Assembly (NCBI GenBank): GCA_024277695.1
Contig: JAJRUR010000013.1
Location: forward strand, 1 to 8,918
From: Bacteroidota bacterium
GTDB lineage: Bacteria > Bacteroidota > Bacteroidia > Chitinophagales > Saprospiraceae
Reading direction: 5' to 3'
Length of the DNA: 8,918 nt
Positions 1 to 6,319 of this stretch are shown piece after piece. The position numbers and the translations under genes are program-made. Every line of letters starts with the position of its first letter. The first letter of the stretch is position 1. The notes below the pieces were generated by a model. It was not told the DNA's origin. It was given only the letters and a program-made list of their open reading frames with translations, and ran no database searches.

Positions 1-162
1 GGAGCACTAGACCATTATGTAGCTGTCGTAAAGCCGGGTAGAATTATGTTCGAACTCTCAGGTGTCAGCTCCGCAGTAGCACACGAAGCACTTCGCTTAG
101 CCGCTCAAAAATTACCCGTAGCTACCAAAGTCGTTGTGAGTAGAGACTATGACGGAGAATAA
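1..162 (+). CDS. rplP: 50S ribosomal protein L16, C-terminal part
   Basis: The first 53 codons of the window are open in frame 1 and end in TAA. They match the C-terminal third of L16: a VAVVKPGRIMFELSGV strand region, followed by an AHEALRLAAQKLPV helix that corresponds to the AREAFKLAAAKLPI helix of E. coli L16. L16 sits near the A site and peptidyl-transferase centre of the large subunit and helps to position tRNA. The start and roughly the first 85-90 residues lie upstream of the window, so this is a boundary cut and not a broken gene. The tail (SRDYDGE) differs from E. coli but is of the kind seen in Bacteroidota. The following gene, rpmC, starts after 39 bases, which is the normal S10-operon order. 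Confidence 0.96.
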   Translation, partial: GALDHYVAVVKPGRIMFELSGVSSAVAHEALRLAAQKLPVATKVVVSRDYDGE

Positions 163-201
163 CCTAGCTAACGTTTAAAATAATTAGAAAAAAAGAAGAT
201 T

Positions 202-414
202 ATGGCTTCAGAAAGATATAAAGAAATACAAGCACTAAGTATCGACGAGCTCAAAGTAGAACTCGCCGAAAGTCTTAAAAAATATCAAGACTTAAAATTT
301 GATCATGTCCTCTCAGGTATCGAAAATCCACTCAGTATCAGAGTGCACCGCAGAGACATAGCACGTTTAAAAACCGAATTGACTCAGAGACAAAAACATA
401 CAGTTGAGTCCTAA
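202..414 (+). CDS. rpmC: 50S ribosomal protein L29
   Basis: This gene encodes 70 residues, within the usual 60-75 for L29. The protein is a two-helix hairpin near the peptide exit tunnel, where with L23 it forms part of the docking site for trigger factor, SRP and the translocon. The visible family pattern is ELKVELAES and LKKYQDLKFDH in helix 1, then the NPLSIRVHRRDIARLKTEL segment (about residues 42-60) with the conserved NP, RR and IARL-T positions. The ATG at 202 is preceded by an A/G-rich stretch (aaaaaaagaagatt) without a proper Shine-Dalgarno sequence. The gene lies between rplP and rpsQ as expected, 18 bases before rpsQ. Confidence 0.97.
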   Translation: MASERYKEIQALSIDELKVELAESLKKYQDLKFDHVLSGIENPLSIRVHRRDIARLKTELTQRQKHTVES

Positions 415-432
415 CAAGCGAATAAGATAATA

Positions 433-696
433 ATGGAGGAACAAAAAGTAACAAATCGCAAACAACTGGTCGGAGTAGTGTCCAGTAATAAAATGGAAAA
501 ATCGATCACCGTAAAGGTAGAGCGACAAATTCGCCACCCCAAATACGGTAAATTTGTCAAAAAAACAAAGAAATTTATGGCACATGACCCAAATAACGAA
601 TGTGGCATTGGAGACACAGTAAAGATCGAAGAGTTTCGCCCATTGAGTAGAAAAAAAAGATGGCAACTGATCGAAGTCATCGAAAAAGCAAAATAA
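433..696 (+). CDS. rpsQ: 30S ribosomal protein S17
   Basis: This gene encodes 87 residues, close to the 84 of E. coli S17. S17 is an OB-fold protein that binds 16S rRNA early in the assembly of the 30S 5' domain. Family features are LVGVVSSNKMEKSITVKVER in the first strands, the HPKYGKFVKKTKKFMAHDP loop region (about residues 35-53) and GDTVKIEEFRPLSRKKRWQL near the C-terminus, which is the classic S17 end. The start at 433 is the only sensible ATG. It has no upstream Shine-Dalgarno; the GGAGG at 435-439 lies just inside the coding sequence and cannot serve this start. The gene closes the S10 block, and rplN begins 27 bases later. Confidence 0.97.
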   Translation: MEEQKVTNRKQLVGVVSSNKMEKSITVKVERQIRHPKYGKFVKKTKKFMAHDPNNECGIGDTVKIEEFRPLSRKKRWQLIEVIEKAK

Positions 697-723
697 TTGG
701 ATAACCGGATAAGTATTTAGATT

Positions 724-1089
724 ATGATACAACAAGAATCAAGACTAAAAGTAGCAGATAATAGCGGCGCCAAAGAAGTACTTTGTATAAAAGTACTCGG
801 CGGATCTAAAAGACGCTATGCTTCCGTAGGCGACAAAATCGTCGTCACCGTAAAAGATGCCAGCCCGGGTGGAGTCAAGAAAGGTCTTGTTTCGCCGGCT
901 GTTATAGTCCGCACAAAAAAAGAAATCAGAAGAAAAGATGGAAGCTATATCCGATTTGATGATAATGCTGTAGTCCTCCTCACCGCCAACGACGAACCTA
1001 GAGGTACCCGTATCTTTGGACCCGTAGCCCGCGAACTCAGAGAGAAAGACTATATGCGTATTGTTTCACTAGCACCCGAAGTGCTTTAA
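724..1089 (+). CDS. rplN: 50S ribosomal protein L14
   Basis: This gene encodes 121 residues, nearly identical in length to E. coli L14 (123). L14 is a primary 23S rRNA binder at the subunit interface, contributes to an inter-subunit bridge and is the binding site of the silencing factor RsfS. The sequence begins MIQQESRLKVADNSGAKEVLC and carries the L14 signature region GDKIVVTVKDASPGG (about residues 36-50), then KGLVSPAVIVRTKKEIRRKDGS and the acidic/arginine end EPRGTRIFGPVARELRE. The family is highly conserved and the match is unambiguous. This gene opens the spc-type block, but there is no visible promoter or terminator in the 27-base gap after rpsQ, so it probably belongs to the same transcript. 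Confidence 0.98.
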   Translation: MIQQESRLKVADNSGAKEVLCIKVLGGSKRRYASVGDKIVVTVKDASPGGVKKGLVSPAVIVRTKKEIRRKDGSYIRFDDNAVVLLTANDEPRGTRIFGPVARELREKDYMRIVSLAPEVL

Positions 1090-1103
1090 GAACTCTATGA
1101 ATA

Positions 1104-1445
1104 ATGGCAAGAACTAAAAAAAATACATCCCATAAAGGAAAATTGATCCTAAAAAAAGGAGATAAGGTCATCGTGATCTCAGGAGAACATAAAGGTAGTA
1201 CCGGTGAAGTCCTCGAAGTGAATAGAAATACCTACAGAGCCACCGTAGATCAAGTAAACCTAGTCAAAAAACACCAAAAACCCTCCGGAGAAAATCCCGG
1301 CGGTATCATCGATATTCCGGCATCTATCCATATGTCCAATCTCGCTCTTCTGGATCCATCTACTGACGGACCCACTAGAATAGGACGTAAAATCATCGAT
1401 GGCAAACTACAACGTTACAGTAAAAAATCAGGCGAAATAATCTAA
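1104..1445 (+). CDS. rplX: 50S ribosomal protein L24
   Basis: This gene encodes 113 residues. L24 starts 50S assembly by binding the 5' region of 23S rRNA and lies near the exit tunnel opening. A KOW motif is visible at about residues 19-45 (GDKVIVISGEHKGSTGEVLEV), followed by VNLVKKHQKPSGENPGGI and the ASIHMSNLALLDPSTDGPTR segment typical of bacterial L24. At 113 residues it is a little longer than the E. coli protein (about 104); the extra residues are a basic N-terminus and the tail after the IGRK motif, which fits Bacteroidota. The gap to rplE is only 4 bases, so the two genes are probably translationally coupled. Confidence 0.97.
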   Translation: MARTKKNTSHKGKLILKKGDKVIVISGEHKGSTGEVLEVNRNTYRATVDQVNLVKKHQKPSGENPGGIIDIPASIHMSNLALLDPSTDGPTRIGRKIIDGKLQRYSKKSGEII

Positions 1446-1449
1446 CAAA

Positions 1450-2007
1450 ATGGCTATTCCTACTTATAAAAAACTATACCGCGAAGAAATCGTGCCCAAA
1501 CTCAAAGAAGAAATGGGCTACAAATCGATCATGGAAGTCCCAAAATTACTCAAAATCTGTGTAAATCAAGGACTCGGATCAGCAACGCAAGACAAAAAAG
1601 TCATCGAACGTGGCGTAGAAGAACTCACATTGATCACAGGCCAAAAAGCTGTGGCTACTACTGCCAAAAAATCAGTGTCAAACTTCAAACTCCGCGAGGG
1701 AATGCTCATCGGCTGTCGAGTTACCTTGAGAGGAGACAATATGTACGACTTTATGGAACGACTCATCAAAGTCGCACTCCCTAGAGTCAGAGACTTTAGA
1801 GGCATAAAAGATAAAAGTTTCGATGGCAGAGGTAACTATTCACTCGGCATCACAGAACAAATTATATTTCCGGAAATCAATATCGATAAAATATCCGGCA
1901 TCCAAGGCATGGATATTACTTTTGTCACTTCCGCCAAAACAGATGCAGAAGGATATGCCCTACTCAAAGCTTTCGGAATGCCTTTTAAAAATATGAACAA
2001 CAACTAA
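1450..2007 (+). CDS. rplE: 50S ribosomal protein L5
   Basis: This gene encodes 185 residues, against 179 in E. coli. L5 binds 5S rRNA in the central protuberance together with L18 and contacts the P-site tRNA and S13 across the subunit interface. Family features include the N-terminal YREEIVPKLKEEMGYKSIMEVPKL, the KICVNQGLGSATQDKK segment (about residues 35-50, corresponding to the VNMGVGEA region), ITGQKAVATTAKKSVSNFKLREGM and GCRVTLRG, then the DFRGI, GRGNYSLGI and EQIIFPEI segments. The final residues are Asn-rich (FKNMNNN). The start is the first ATG after the rplX stop, 4 bases away. In E. coli the S8 repressor site lies at this junction; here there is no free intergenic space for it. 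Confidence 0.98.
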   Translation: MAIPTYKKLYREEIVPKLKEEMGYKSIMEVPKLLKICVNQGLGSATQDKKVIERGVEELTLITGQKAVATTAKKSVSNFKLREGMLIGCRVTLRGDNMYDFMERLIKVALPRVRDFRGIKDKSFDGRGNYSLGITEQIIFPEINIDKISGIQGMDITFVTSAKTDAEGYALLKAFGMPFKNMNNN

Positions 2008-2012
2008 TTAAT

Positions 2013-2282
2013 ATGTCAAAAAAATCCATCATCGCTCGGCAAGTAAAAAGAGAAAAAATGGTCGCAAAATATGCCGCCAAAAGAGCTCAATACCTTAAAG
2101 AAGGTAACTATGAAGCCCTGGACAAATTACCAAAAAATGCTTCTCCCGTTCGGCTCAAAAATAGATGCCAACTCACAGGAAGACCCAAAGGCTATATGCG
2201 CAAATTTGGTATCTGTAGAAATCAATTTAGAGATCTAGCCCTACAAGGTATGATCCCGGGTATCACCAAGGCAAGTTGGTAA
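2013..2282 (+). CDS. rpsN: 30S ribosomal protein S14, long zinc-free form
   Basis: This gene encodes 89 residues, the length of the long C-minus type of S14, in contrast to the 61-residue zinc type. S14 is a late-assembling protein of the 30S head. The C-terminal half shows the family pattern RLKNRCQLTGRPKGYMRK followed by FGICRNQFRDLALQGMIPG and the invariant end KASW. Only two Cys are present (residues 52 and 68), so the paired CxxC zinc ribbon of the short form is absent. The N-terminal half is lysine- and arginine-rich and helical, as in other long forms. The ATG at 2013 lies 5 bases after the rplE stop, with no Shine-Dalgarno sequence. Confidence 0.97.
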   Translation: MSKKSIIARQVKREKMVAKYAAKRAQYLKEGNYEALDKLPKNASPVRLKNRCQLTGRPKGYMRKFGICRNQFRDLALQGMIPGITKASW

Positions 2283-2337
2283 TATGGATGATATAATAAT
2301 AATAAAAGAAATTTAGTAATACCATAAAGTTATACAT
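2283..2337 (+). other. rpsN-rpsH gap with a 10-codon open frame
   Basis: This 55-base gap is one of the two longest in the window and is almost entirely A and T. It contains a short ATA repeat and a tiny open frame at 2284-2316 (ATG to TAG) that would encode MDDIIIIKEI. Its ATG starts 1 base after the rpsN stop. Such a frame can arise by chance in A/T-rich sequence, and no conserved leader-peptide family is recognised. I see no stable hairpin, no run typical of a terminator and no Bacteroidota promoter (TAnnTTTG). The likely role is simply an unstructured A/T-rich translation leader for rpsH. Confidence 0.3.
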
Positions 2338-2739
2338 ATGTTGACAGATCCGATAGCTGATTATTTGTGCCGCCTGAGAAATGCTCAGATGGCAGGTCAT
2401 CGCATGGTCGAAATACCTTCTTCTAAAATGAAGAAAAAAATGACTGAAATCCTTAAAGATCAAGGATTTATCCGACAGTACAAGTTCGATGATGCGGCGG
2501 GCAAACAAGGAACAATCAAAATAGCACTCAAATACAATCCAACCAACAATACACCGGTAATACGTGCTATGGGACGTATCAGCAAACCCGGATTAAGAAA
2601 ATTTATGAAAGCGGATGAACTACCTCGAATCAATAGTGGTTTAGGTATAGCTATCGTCTCCACTTCCAGAGGAGTGATGACCGACAAAGAAGCTAGAAAA
2701 ATCAATGTAGGTGGCGAAGTGCTCTGTTATATTTATTAG
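2338..2739 (+). CDS. rpsH: 30S ribosomal protein S8
   Basis: This gene encodes 133 residues, against 130 in E. coli. S8 is a primary binder of the 16S rRNA central domain (helix 21) and in E. coli also represses translation of the spc operon. The N-terminus DPIADYLCRLRNAQMAGHRMVEIPSSKMK is the standard S8 opening. The C-terminal rRNA-binding region has STSRGVMTDKEAR (residues 108-120) and GGEVLCYIY at the very end, matching the STS-GVMTD-AR and GGE--CY pattern of the family. Unlike most genes here it ends in TAG. It follows rpsN after a 55-base A/T-rich gap; whether the S8 feedback loop exists in this organism cannot be told from sequence alone. Confidence 0.98.
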   Translation: MLTDPIADYLCRLRNAQMAGHRMVEIPSSKMKKKMTEILKDQGFIRQYKFDDAAGKQGTIKIALKYNPTNNTPVIRAMGRISKPGLRKFMKADELPRINSGLGIAIVSTSRGVMTDKEARKINVGGEVLCYIY

Positions 2740-2760
2740 AAGAAAACTAAATAAAAACTT

Positions 2761-3318
2761 ATGTCAAGAATTGGAAAAGCTCCTATCGATTTACCGCAAG
2801 GTGTAGAAGTCAATCTGGACGAAAAAAAAGCTGTAGTCACTGTCAAAGGACCCAAAGGCGAATTGACACGTGCCATTCATCCCGGATTCAATTTCGAAAT
2901 CAAGGATGGAACACTCGAACTATTCAGACCCTCTGAACAACAAAGACATAAAGCACTGCACGGCTTATATCGATCATTGATCAATAATATGGTCGTAGGT
3001 GTCAGCGAAGGATTCGTAAAAGAACTCGAACTACACGGAGTAGGGTATAGAGCAAGTAATAAAGGAAATCTCCTGGAACTGGCTCTCGGTTACTCGCACC
3101 CCATTATGTTCTATATACCCGACGAAGTCCAACTGGAAACTATTGCTGAAAAAGGTAAACCCCCTACAATCGTTCTTAAAAGCATAGACAAAGAACTCAT
3201 CGGGCAGATATCAGCAAAAATTAGATCCTTCAGAAAACCTGAACCATACAAAGGAAAAGGTATCCGATTCAAAGGTGAAGAAATTAGACGTAAAGCCGGT
3301 AAAGTGGCCGGGGCATAA
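2761..3318 (+). CDS. rplF: 50S ribosomal protein L6
   Basis: This gene encodes 185 residues, a typical length for L6 (E. coli 177). L6 consists of two related alpha/beta domains and lies beside the sarcin-ricin loop and the GTPase centre of the 50S subunit. The sequence opens with MSRIGKAPIDLPQGVEV, continues through GPKGELTR and the KALHGLYRSLINNMVVGVSEGF stretch, starts its second domain near ELELHGVGYRA, and ends with the L6 signature EPYKGKGIRFKGEEIRRKAGK (about residues 161-181). An 8-A run at 2822-2829 lies in codons for Glu-Lys-Lys; the reading frame is intact across it. The gene lies 21 bases after rpsH and 24 before rplR. Confidence 0.98.
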   Translation: MSRIGKAPIDLPQGVEVNLDEKKAVVTVKGPKGELTRAIHPGFNFEIKDGTLELFRPSEQQRHKALHGLYRSLINNMVVGVSEGFVKELELHGVGYRASNKGNLLELALGYSHPIMFYIPDEVQLETIAEKGKPPTIVLKSIDKELIGQISAKIRSFRKPEPYKGKGIRFKGEEIRRKAGKVAGA

Positions 3319-3342
3319 TCTGTCAAAAAAAATAGTACAAAA

Positions 3343-3681
3343 ATGAGTAAAGTAATAAGAAGAAAAAGAATCCATTATCGTGTCCGAAAACGCATTAATG
3401 GAACTGCCCAAAGACCTAGACTGTCTGTCCATAGAAGCAATAGAGAAATATATTGCCAGTTGATCGATGATGTCCATGGATTTACTTTGGCATCTGCCTC
3501 TTCAGTAGGCATTTCTGCAGAGAACAGAATAGAACAAGCCAAACAAGTAGGCAAACTCATCGCACAAAAAGCCCTAGATCAAAACATAAACACTGTCATA
3601 TTTGATCGTAGCGGATACTTATATCACGGAAGGGTGAAGGCACTGGCAGAAGGAGCAAGAGAAGGTAAACTATCATTTTAA
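3343..3681 (+). CDS. rplR: 50S ribosomal protein L18
   Basis: This gene encodes 112 residues, against 117 in E. coli. L18 binds 5S rRNA with L5 and helps to attach it to the central protuberance. A basic N-terminus (KVIRRKRIHYRVRKRINGT) is followed by RPRLSVHRSNREIYCQLIDD, where RPRLSV-RS is the conserved core. The signature at the C-terminus is FDRSGYLYHGRVKALAEGAREG (about residues 87-108), nearly identical to the E. coli [21 protein letters not shown]. The stop is followed by a run of A that forms the short leader of rpsE, which starts 20 bases later. Confidence 0.98.
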   Translation: MSKVIRRKRIHYRVRKRINGTAQRPRLSVHRSNREIYCQLIDDVHGFTLASASSVGISAENRIEQAKQVGKLIAQKALDQNINTVIFDRSGYLYHGRVKALAEGAREGKLSF

Positions 3682-3701
3682 AAAAAAACAATCATAATCT
3701 G

Positions 3702-4223
3702 ATGTCCAAAACAAGAACAGATAATCGAGTAAAAGCTACTGATACCGAACTCAAAGACAAGTTGGTGAGCCTAAATCGTGTAGCCAAAGTCACCAAAGGT
3801 GGACGTACATTTAGTTTTGCTGCCATCGTAGTAGTCGGTGATGGAAACGGAACCGTAGGCCACGGACTGGGTAAAGCACGGGAAGTCACCGGCGCAATAG
3901 CCAAAGCCGTAGATGTAGCCAAAAAGAACCTGATAAAAGTTCCTATCTATAAAGGTACCATCCCACACGAACAAAAAGGAAAATATGGCGCAGGAAAAGT
4001 ACTCATTAAACCAGCTTCTGATGGTACAGGAGTTATAGCCGGTGGAGCTATGCGCGCAGTCTTAGAAGCAGCAGGCGTACATAATGTATTGGCCAAATCT
4101 CAAGGATCATCCAATCCACATAACGTGGTAAAAGCTACAATGGATGCTCTCCAAAAATTGAGATCTCCCATGCAGATCGCTAAGGAAAGAGGTATCAGTT
4201 TGGACAAACTATTTAACGGATAA
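3702..4223 (+). CDS. rpsE: 30S ribosomal protein S5
   Basis: This gene encodes 173 residues, against 167 in E. coli. S5 sits at the mRNA entry side of the 30S subunit, works with S4 in translational fidelity and mRNA unwinding, and is the site of classic ram and spectinomycin-resistance mutations. The N-terminal double-stranded RNA-binding domain is clear: LNRVAKVTKGGRTFSFAAIV (residues 24-43) and VGDGNGTVGHGLGKAREV (45-62). The C-terminal domain has GAGKVLIKPASDGTGVIAGG (97-116) and AGVHNVLAKSQGSSNPHNVV (124-143). The spectinomycin-linked loop (VTKGGRTF) has a normal family sequence. It is followed by the longest gap in the window (67 bases). Confidence 0.98.
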   Translation: MSKTRTDNRVKATDTELKDKLVSLNRVAKVTKGGRTFSFAAIVVVGDGNGTVGHGLGKAREVTGAIAKAVDVAKKNLIKVPIYKGTIPHEQKGKYGAGKVLIKPASDGTGVIAGGAMRAVLEAAGVHNVLAKSQGSSNPHNVVKATMDALQKLRSPMQIAKERGISLDKLFNG

Positions 4224-4290
4224 ATAAATAATAAAAAATCGCTCACATCAACACCATACTGAACGAATTTTTTAATAATCTAGCAAGGAT
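4224..4290 (+). other. rpsE-rpmD gap, 67 bases, weak A/U stem
   Basis: This is the longest non-coding stretch in the window. An AAAAAATCG at 4233-4241 can pair with CGAATTTTTT at 4264-4273 with one bulged base, enclosing a 22-base loop. The right arm ends in a T-run, which superficially resembles a terminator. The stem has only two G-C pairs and a large loop, so it would be very unstable and is unlikely to stop transcription. It may be a remnant or just A/T-rich leader. No promoter motif, RNA gene or credible open frame is seen here. Confidence 0.3.
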
Positions 4291-4470
4291 ATGAAAAAGA
4301 TCAAATTGACGCAGACAAAAAGTGCCATAGGCAAAACAGCTAGACAAAAAGCTACGATCAAAGCTCTTGGACTCGGAAAAATAAACAAAACGGTTGAGCA
4401 TAACGCCACGCCACAAATATTGGGCATGGTCAAAAAAGTTAGCCATTTGATTAAAATAGAAGAAAACTAA
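4291..4470 (+). CDS. rpmD: 50S ribosomal protein L30
   Basis: This gene encodes 59 residues, exactly the usual size for bacterial L30. L30 is a small beta-alpha-beta protein bound to 23S rRNA on the large subunit. The sequence opens KKIKLTQTKSAIGKTARQKAT, then KALGLGKINKTVEHNATPQI (residues 30-49), which matches the ALGL--I---V---TP-I pattern of the family, and ends in GMVKKVSHLIKIEEN. The position between rpsE and rplO is the canonical one. An AAGGA at 4285-4289 lies only 1 base before the ATG at 4291, which is too close to work as a Shine-Dalgarno sequence. The gene is missing in some bacteria but is intact here. Confidence 0.96.
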   Translation: MKKIKLTQTKSAIGKTARQKATIKALGLGKINKTVEHNATPQILGMVKKVSHLIKIEEN

Positions 4471-4485
4471 AATTAATTTCTCGAT

Positions 4486-4935
4486 ATGGAATTACATAAT
4501 CTATCTCCCGCACCGGGATCCATCAAAAAGCGAAAACGCATAGGACGTGGTCAAGGATCTGGCTATGGAGGCACCTCCACCAGAGGACACAAAGGAGCCA
4601 AATCGCGATCCGGTTATAGCAAAAAAAGAAACTACGAAGGTGGTCAGACTCCACTCCAAATGCGTCTGCCCAAGCGAGGTTTTAAGAACTTTAACCGTAC
4701 GGAATATGTCGTCTTTAACCTAGATAGACTCCAAGCGATTTCTGAAAAATATAGCACAGATACGATCGATCTGGATTTCTTGCGCAATAACAAAATCGTC
4801 AAAAAATCTGATCTGGTCAAAATCCTCGCACACGGAGAACTGACAAAAAAACTAAATGTAACCGCTCATAAGTGCTCGGCCAAAGCCGAAGAAGCTATTA
4901 AAGCAGCTAGCGGTACCATTACTTTAATACCTTAA
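4486..4935 (+). CDS. rplO: 50S ribosomal protein L15
   Basis: This gene encodes 149 residues, against 144 in E. coli. L15 is a late 50S assembly protein with a long, basic, glycine-rich N-terminal extension that threads into 23S rRNA and a globular C-terminal domain. The start MELHNLSPAPGSIKKRKRIG is followed by RGQGSGYGGTSTRGHKGAKS (21-40), then GGQTPLQMRLPKRGF (52-66), all highly typical. The C-terminal AKAEEAIKAASGTITLIP corresponds to the conserved A---IE-AGG family ending. The gene follows rpmD by 15 bases and precedes secY by 15 bases, as in most bacteria. Confidence 0.98.
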   Translation: MELHNLSPAPGSIKKRKRIGRGQGSGYGGTSTRGHKGAKSRSGYSKKRNYEGGQTPLQMRLPKRGFKNFNRTEYVVFNLDRLQAISEKYSTDTIDLDFLRNNKIVKKSDLVKILAHGELTKKLNVTAHKCSAKAEEAIKAASGTITLIP

Positions 4936-4950
4936 ATCATCTCCCCGGAT

Positions 4951-6315
4951 ATGAAAAAATTAATCGAGACTCTAAAAAATATTTGGCACATCAAAGAATT
5001 GCGCGAACGCATCATCTATACACTGATCATGCTCGCTATTTTTCGATGGGGATCCTATGTCATCTTGCCGGGGATAGATGCAGACGCCCTCGCCGCTTCT
5101 ACTTCACAAAATTCTAACGACCTACTCGGTCTGCTCAATATGTTTACCGGTGGAGCATTTAATAATGCCGCCATCTTCGCACTGGGCATCATGCCCTATA
5201 TCACCGCATCCATTATCATTCAACTTTTAGGATTTGCAGTGCCTTACTTCCAGCGACTACAACAAAAAGAAGGAGAGTCCGGCAGACGTAAACTGACACA
5301 AATCACCCGATGGCTCACCGTCTTGATTACACTCGTCCAAGGTGGTACTTACCTCAAATACCTCTACGGACTCAATGGTGCCGTATCCGGTCAAATCCCG
5401 GCAGGAGTATTTTGGTTTTCTAATATTATTATCCTCTCAGCAGGTACCATCTTCGCGATGTGGCTCGGTGAACGCATCACCGACAAAGGTATCGGCAATG
5501 GAGTGTCTCTATTGATCACCATCGGTATTATCGCAGCACTGCCTCAATCTTTTATCTTCGAAGGTCAGTCACAACAAGCACTCATCTTCGTCATAGAACT
5601 AGCAATCTTCTTCTTGGTCATCGTAGCTACTGTCGCTATAGTCCAAGCAGTCAGAAGAATACCAATCCAATTTGCCAAGCGCATGGTCGGACGATCAAGC
5701 GGACACATACCACTCGCAGGCAAAAGAGACTATATCCCCATCAAAGTTAACGCAGCTGGAGTCATGCCCATCATCTTCGCCCAAGCTATAATGTTCCTAC
5801 CGGCTACCGTCGCCCAATTCGTAGCCGGACCCAATTCGGATATCAGCGCCAACCCCATATTACAACAATTAGTAAATCCCTTCTCGCTCATATCTTCAAT
5901 CTTCGCTTTTATATTGGTTGTCGTCTTTACATATGTTTATACTGCACTCATGGTAAATCCCCAACAATATGCCGAATATCTCAAAAGACAAAATGCCTTC
6001 ATCCCGGGTATAAAACCAGGTAAAGCTACCGCCGAATTTATCGATGTAGTTACTACACGCGTCACTCTACCGGGATCTATCTTTTTAGGCCTCATTACCA
6101 TCCTTCCGGCAATCGCTGTAGCTTTCGGGGTCAACCAAGGCTTCGCTATATTTTTCGGCGGAACATCGCTCTTGATTATAGTAGCTGTTATCTTGGATAC
6201 ACTACAACAAATCGAAAGCTACCTACTCATGCGTAAATATGACGGCCTCGTCAAATCCGGTCGTATCAAAGGAAGAAGTGGAGGAGGTATGCAACCAATA
6301 GGAGCCTCGATGTAA
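4951..6315 (+). CDS. secY: protein translocase channel subunit SecY
   Basis: SecY is the pore of the SecYEG channel, which carries unfolded proteins across, or into, the inner membrane with SecA or translating ribosomes. The 454-residue protein has ten predicted membrane segments, roughly 21-41, 79-97, 118-138, 152-174, 184-205, 210-232, 268-292, 311-335, 372-392 and 396-416. The plug region after segment 1 leads into FALGIMPYITASIIIQLL (residues 76-93, SecY signature 1), and WLGERITDKGIGNGVSLLI (171-189) is signature 2. The C5 loop has PGIKPG (352-357), with Lys in place of the Arg that E. coli uses (R357). The tail after RIKGR is Gly/Ser/Met-rich and short. Only 4 bases separate the stop from map, suggesting coupled translation. 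Confidence 0.99.
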   Translation: MKKLIETLKNIWHIKELRERIIYTLIMLAIFRWGSYVILPGIDADALAASTSQNSNDLLGLLNMFTGGAFNNAAIFALGIMPYITASIIIQLLGFAVPYFQRLQQKEGESGRRKLTQITRWLTVLITLVQGGTYLKYLYGLNGAVSGQIPAGVFWFSNIIILSAGTIFAMWLGERITDKGIGNGVSLLITIGIIAALPQSFIFEGQSQQALIFVIELAIFFLVIVATVAIVQAVRRIPIQFAKRMVGRSSGHIPLAGKRDYIPIKVNAAGVMPIIFAQAIMFLPATVAQFVAGPNSDISANPILQQLVNPFSLISSIFAFILVVVFTYVYTALMVNPQQYAEYLKRQNAFIPGIKPGKATAEFIDVVTTRVTLPGSIFLGLITILPAIAVAFGVNQGFAIFFGGTSLLIIVAVILDTLQQIESYLLMRKYDGLVKSGRIKGRSGGGMQPIGASM

Positions 6316-6319
6316 ACTG

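Noticed and set aside
433..442. GGAGG just inside rpsQ
   Set aside because: It lies downstream of the rpsQ start, with no ATG, GTG or TTG at proper spacing that would give a meaningful product.
367..735. Long minus-strand open frame opposite rpsQ, and similar minus-strand frames opposite rplE, rpsH, rplF, rpsM and rpsK
   Set aside because: Each lies antisense to a clearly recognised ribosomal gene, has no family resemblance, and arises from the codon pattern of the sense gene.
1917..1924. TACTTTTG, matching the Bacteroidota -7 promoter element TAnnTTTG
   Set aside because: It is inside conserved rplE coding sequence, no TTG-type -33 element is at the right distance, and no gene start lies near.
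2822..2829. Eight-A run in rplF (also one in rpsQ near 650-658) as possible slippage or frameshift sites
   Set aside because: Both proteins are full length and match their families through the runs; there is no sign of an alternative productive frame.
6280..6291. GGAGGAGG followed by ATG near the end of secY, resembling a strong ribosome-binding site and start
   Set aside because: The bases encode the Gly-rich SecY tail, the spacing to the ATG is only 1 base, the ATG is in the secY frame with just a few codons left, and this type of organism does not appear to use such sites.
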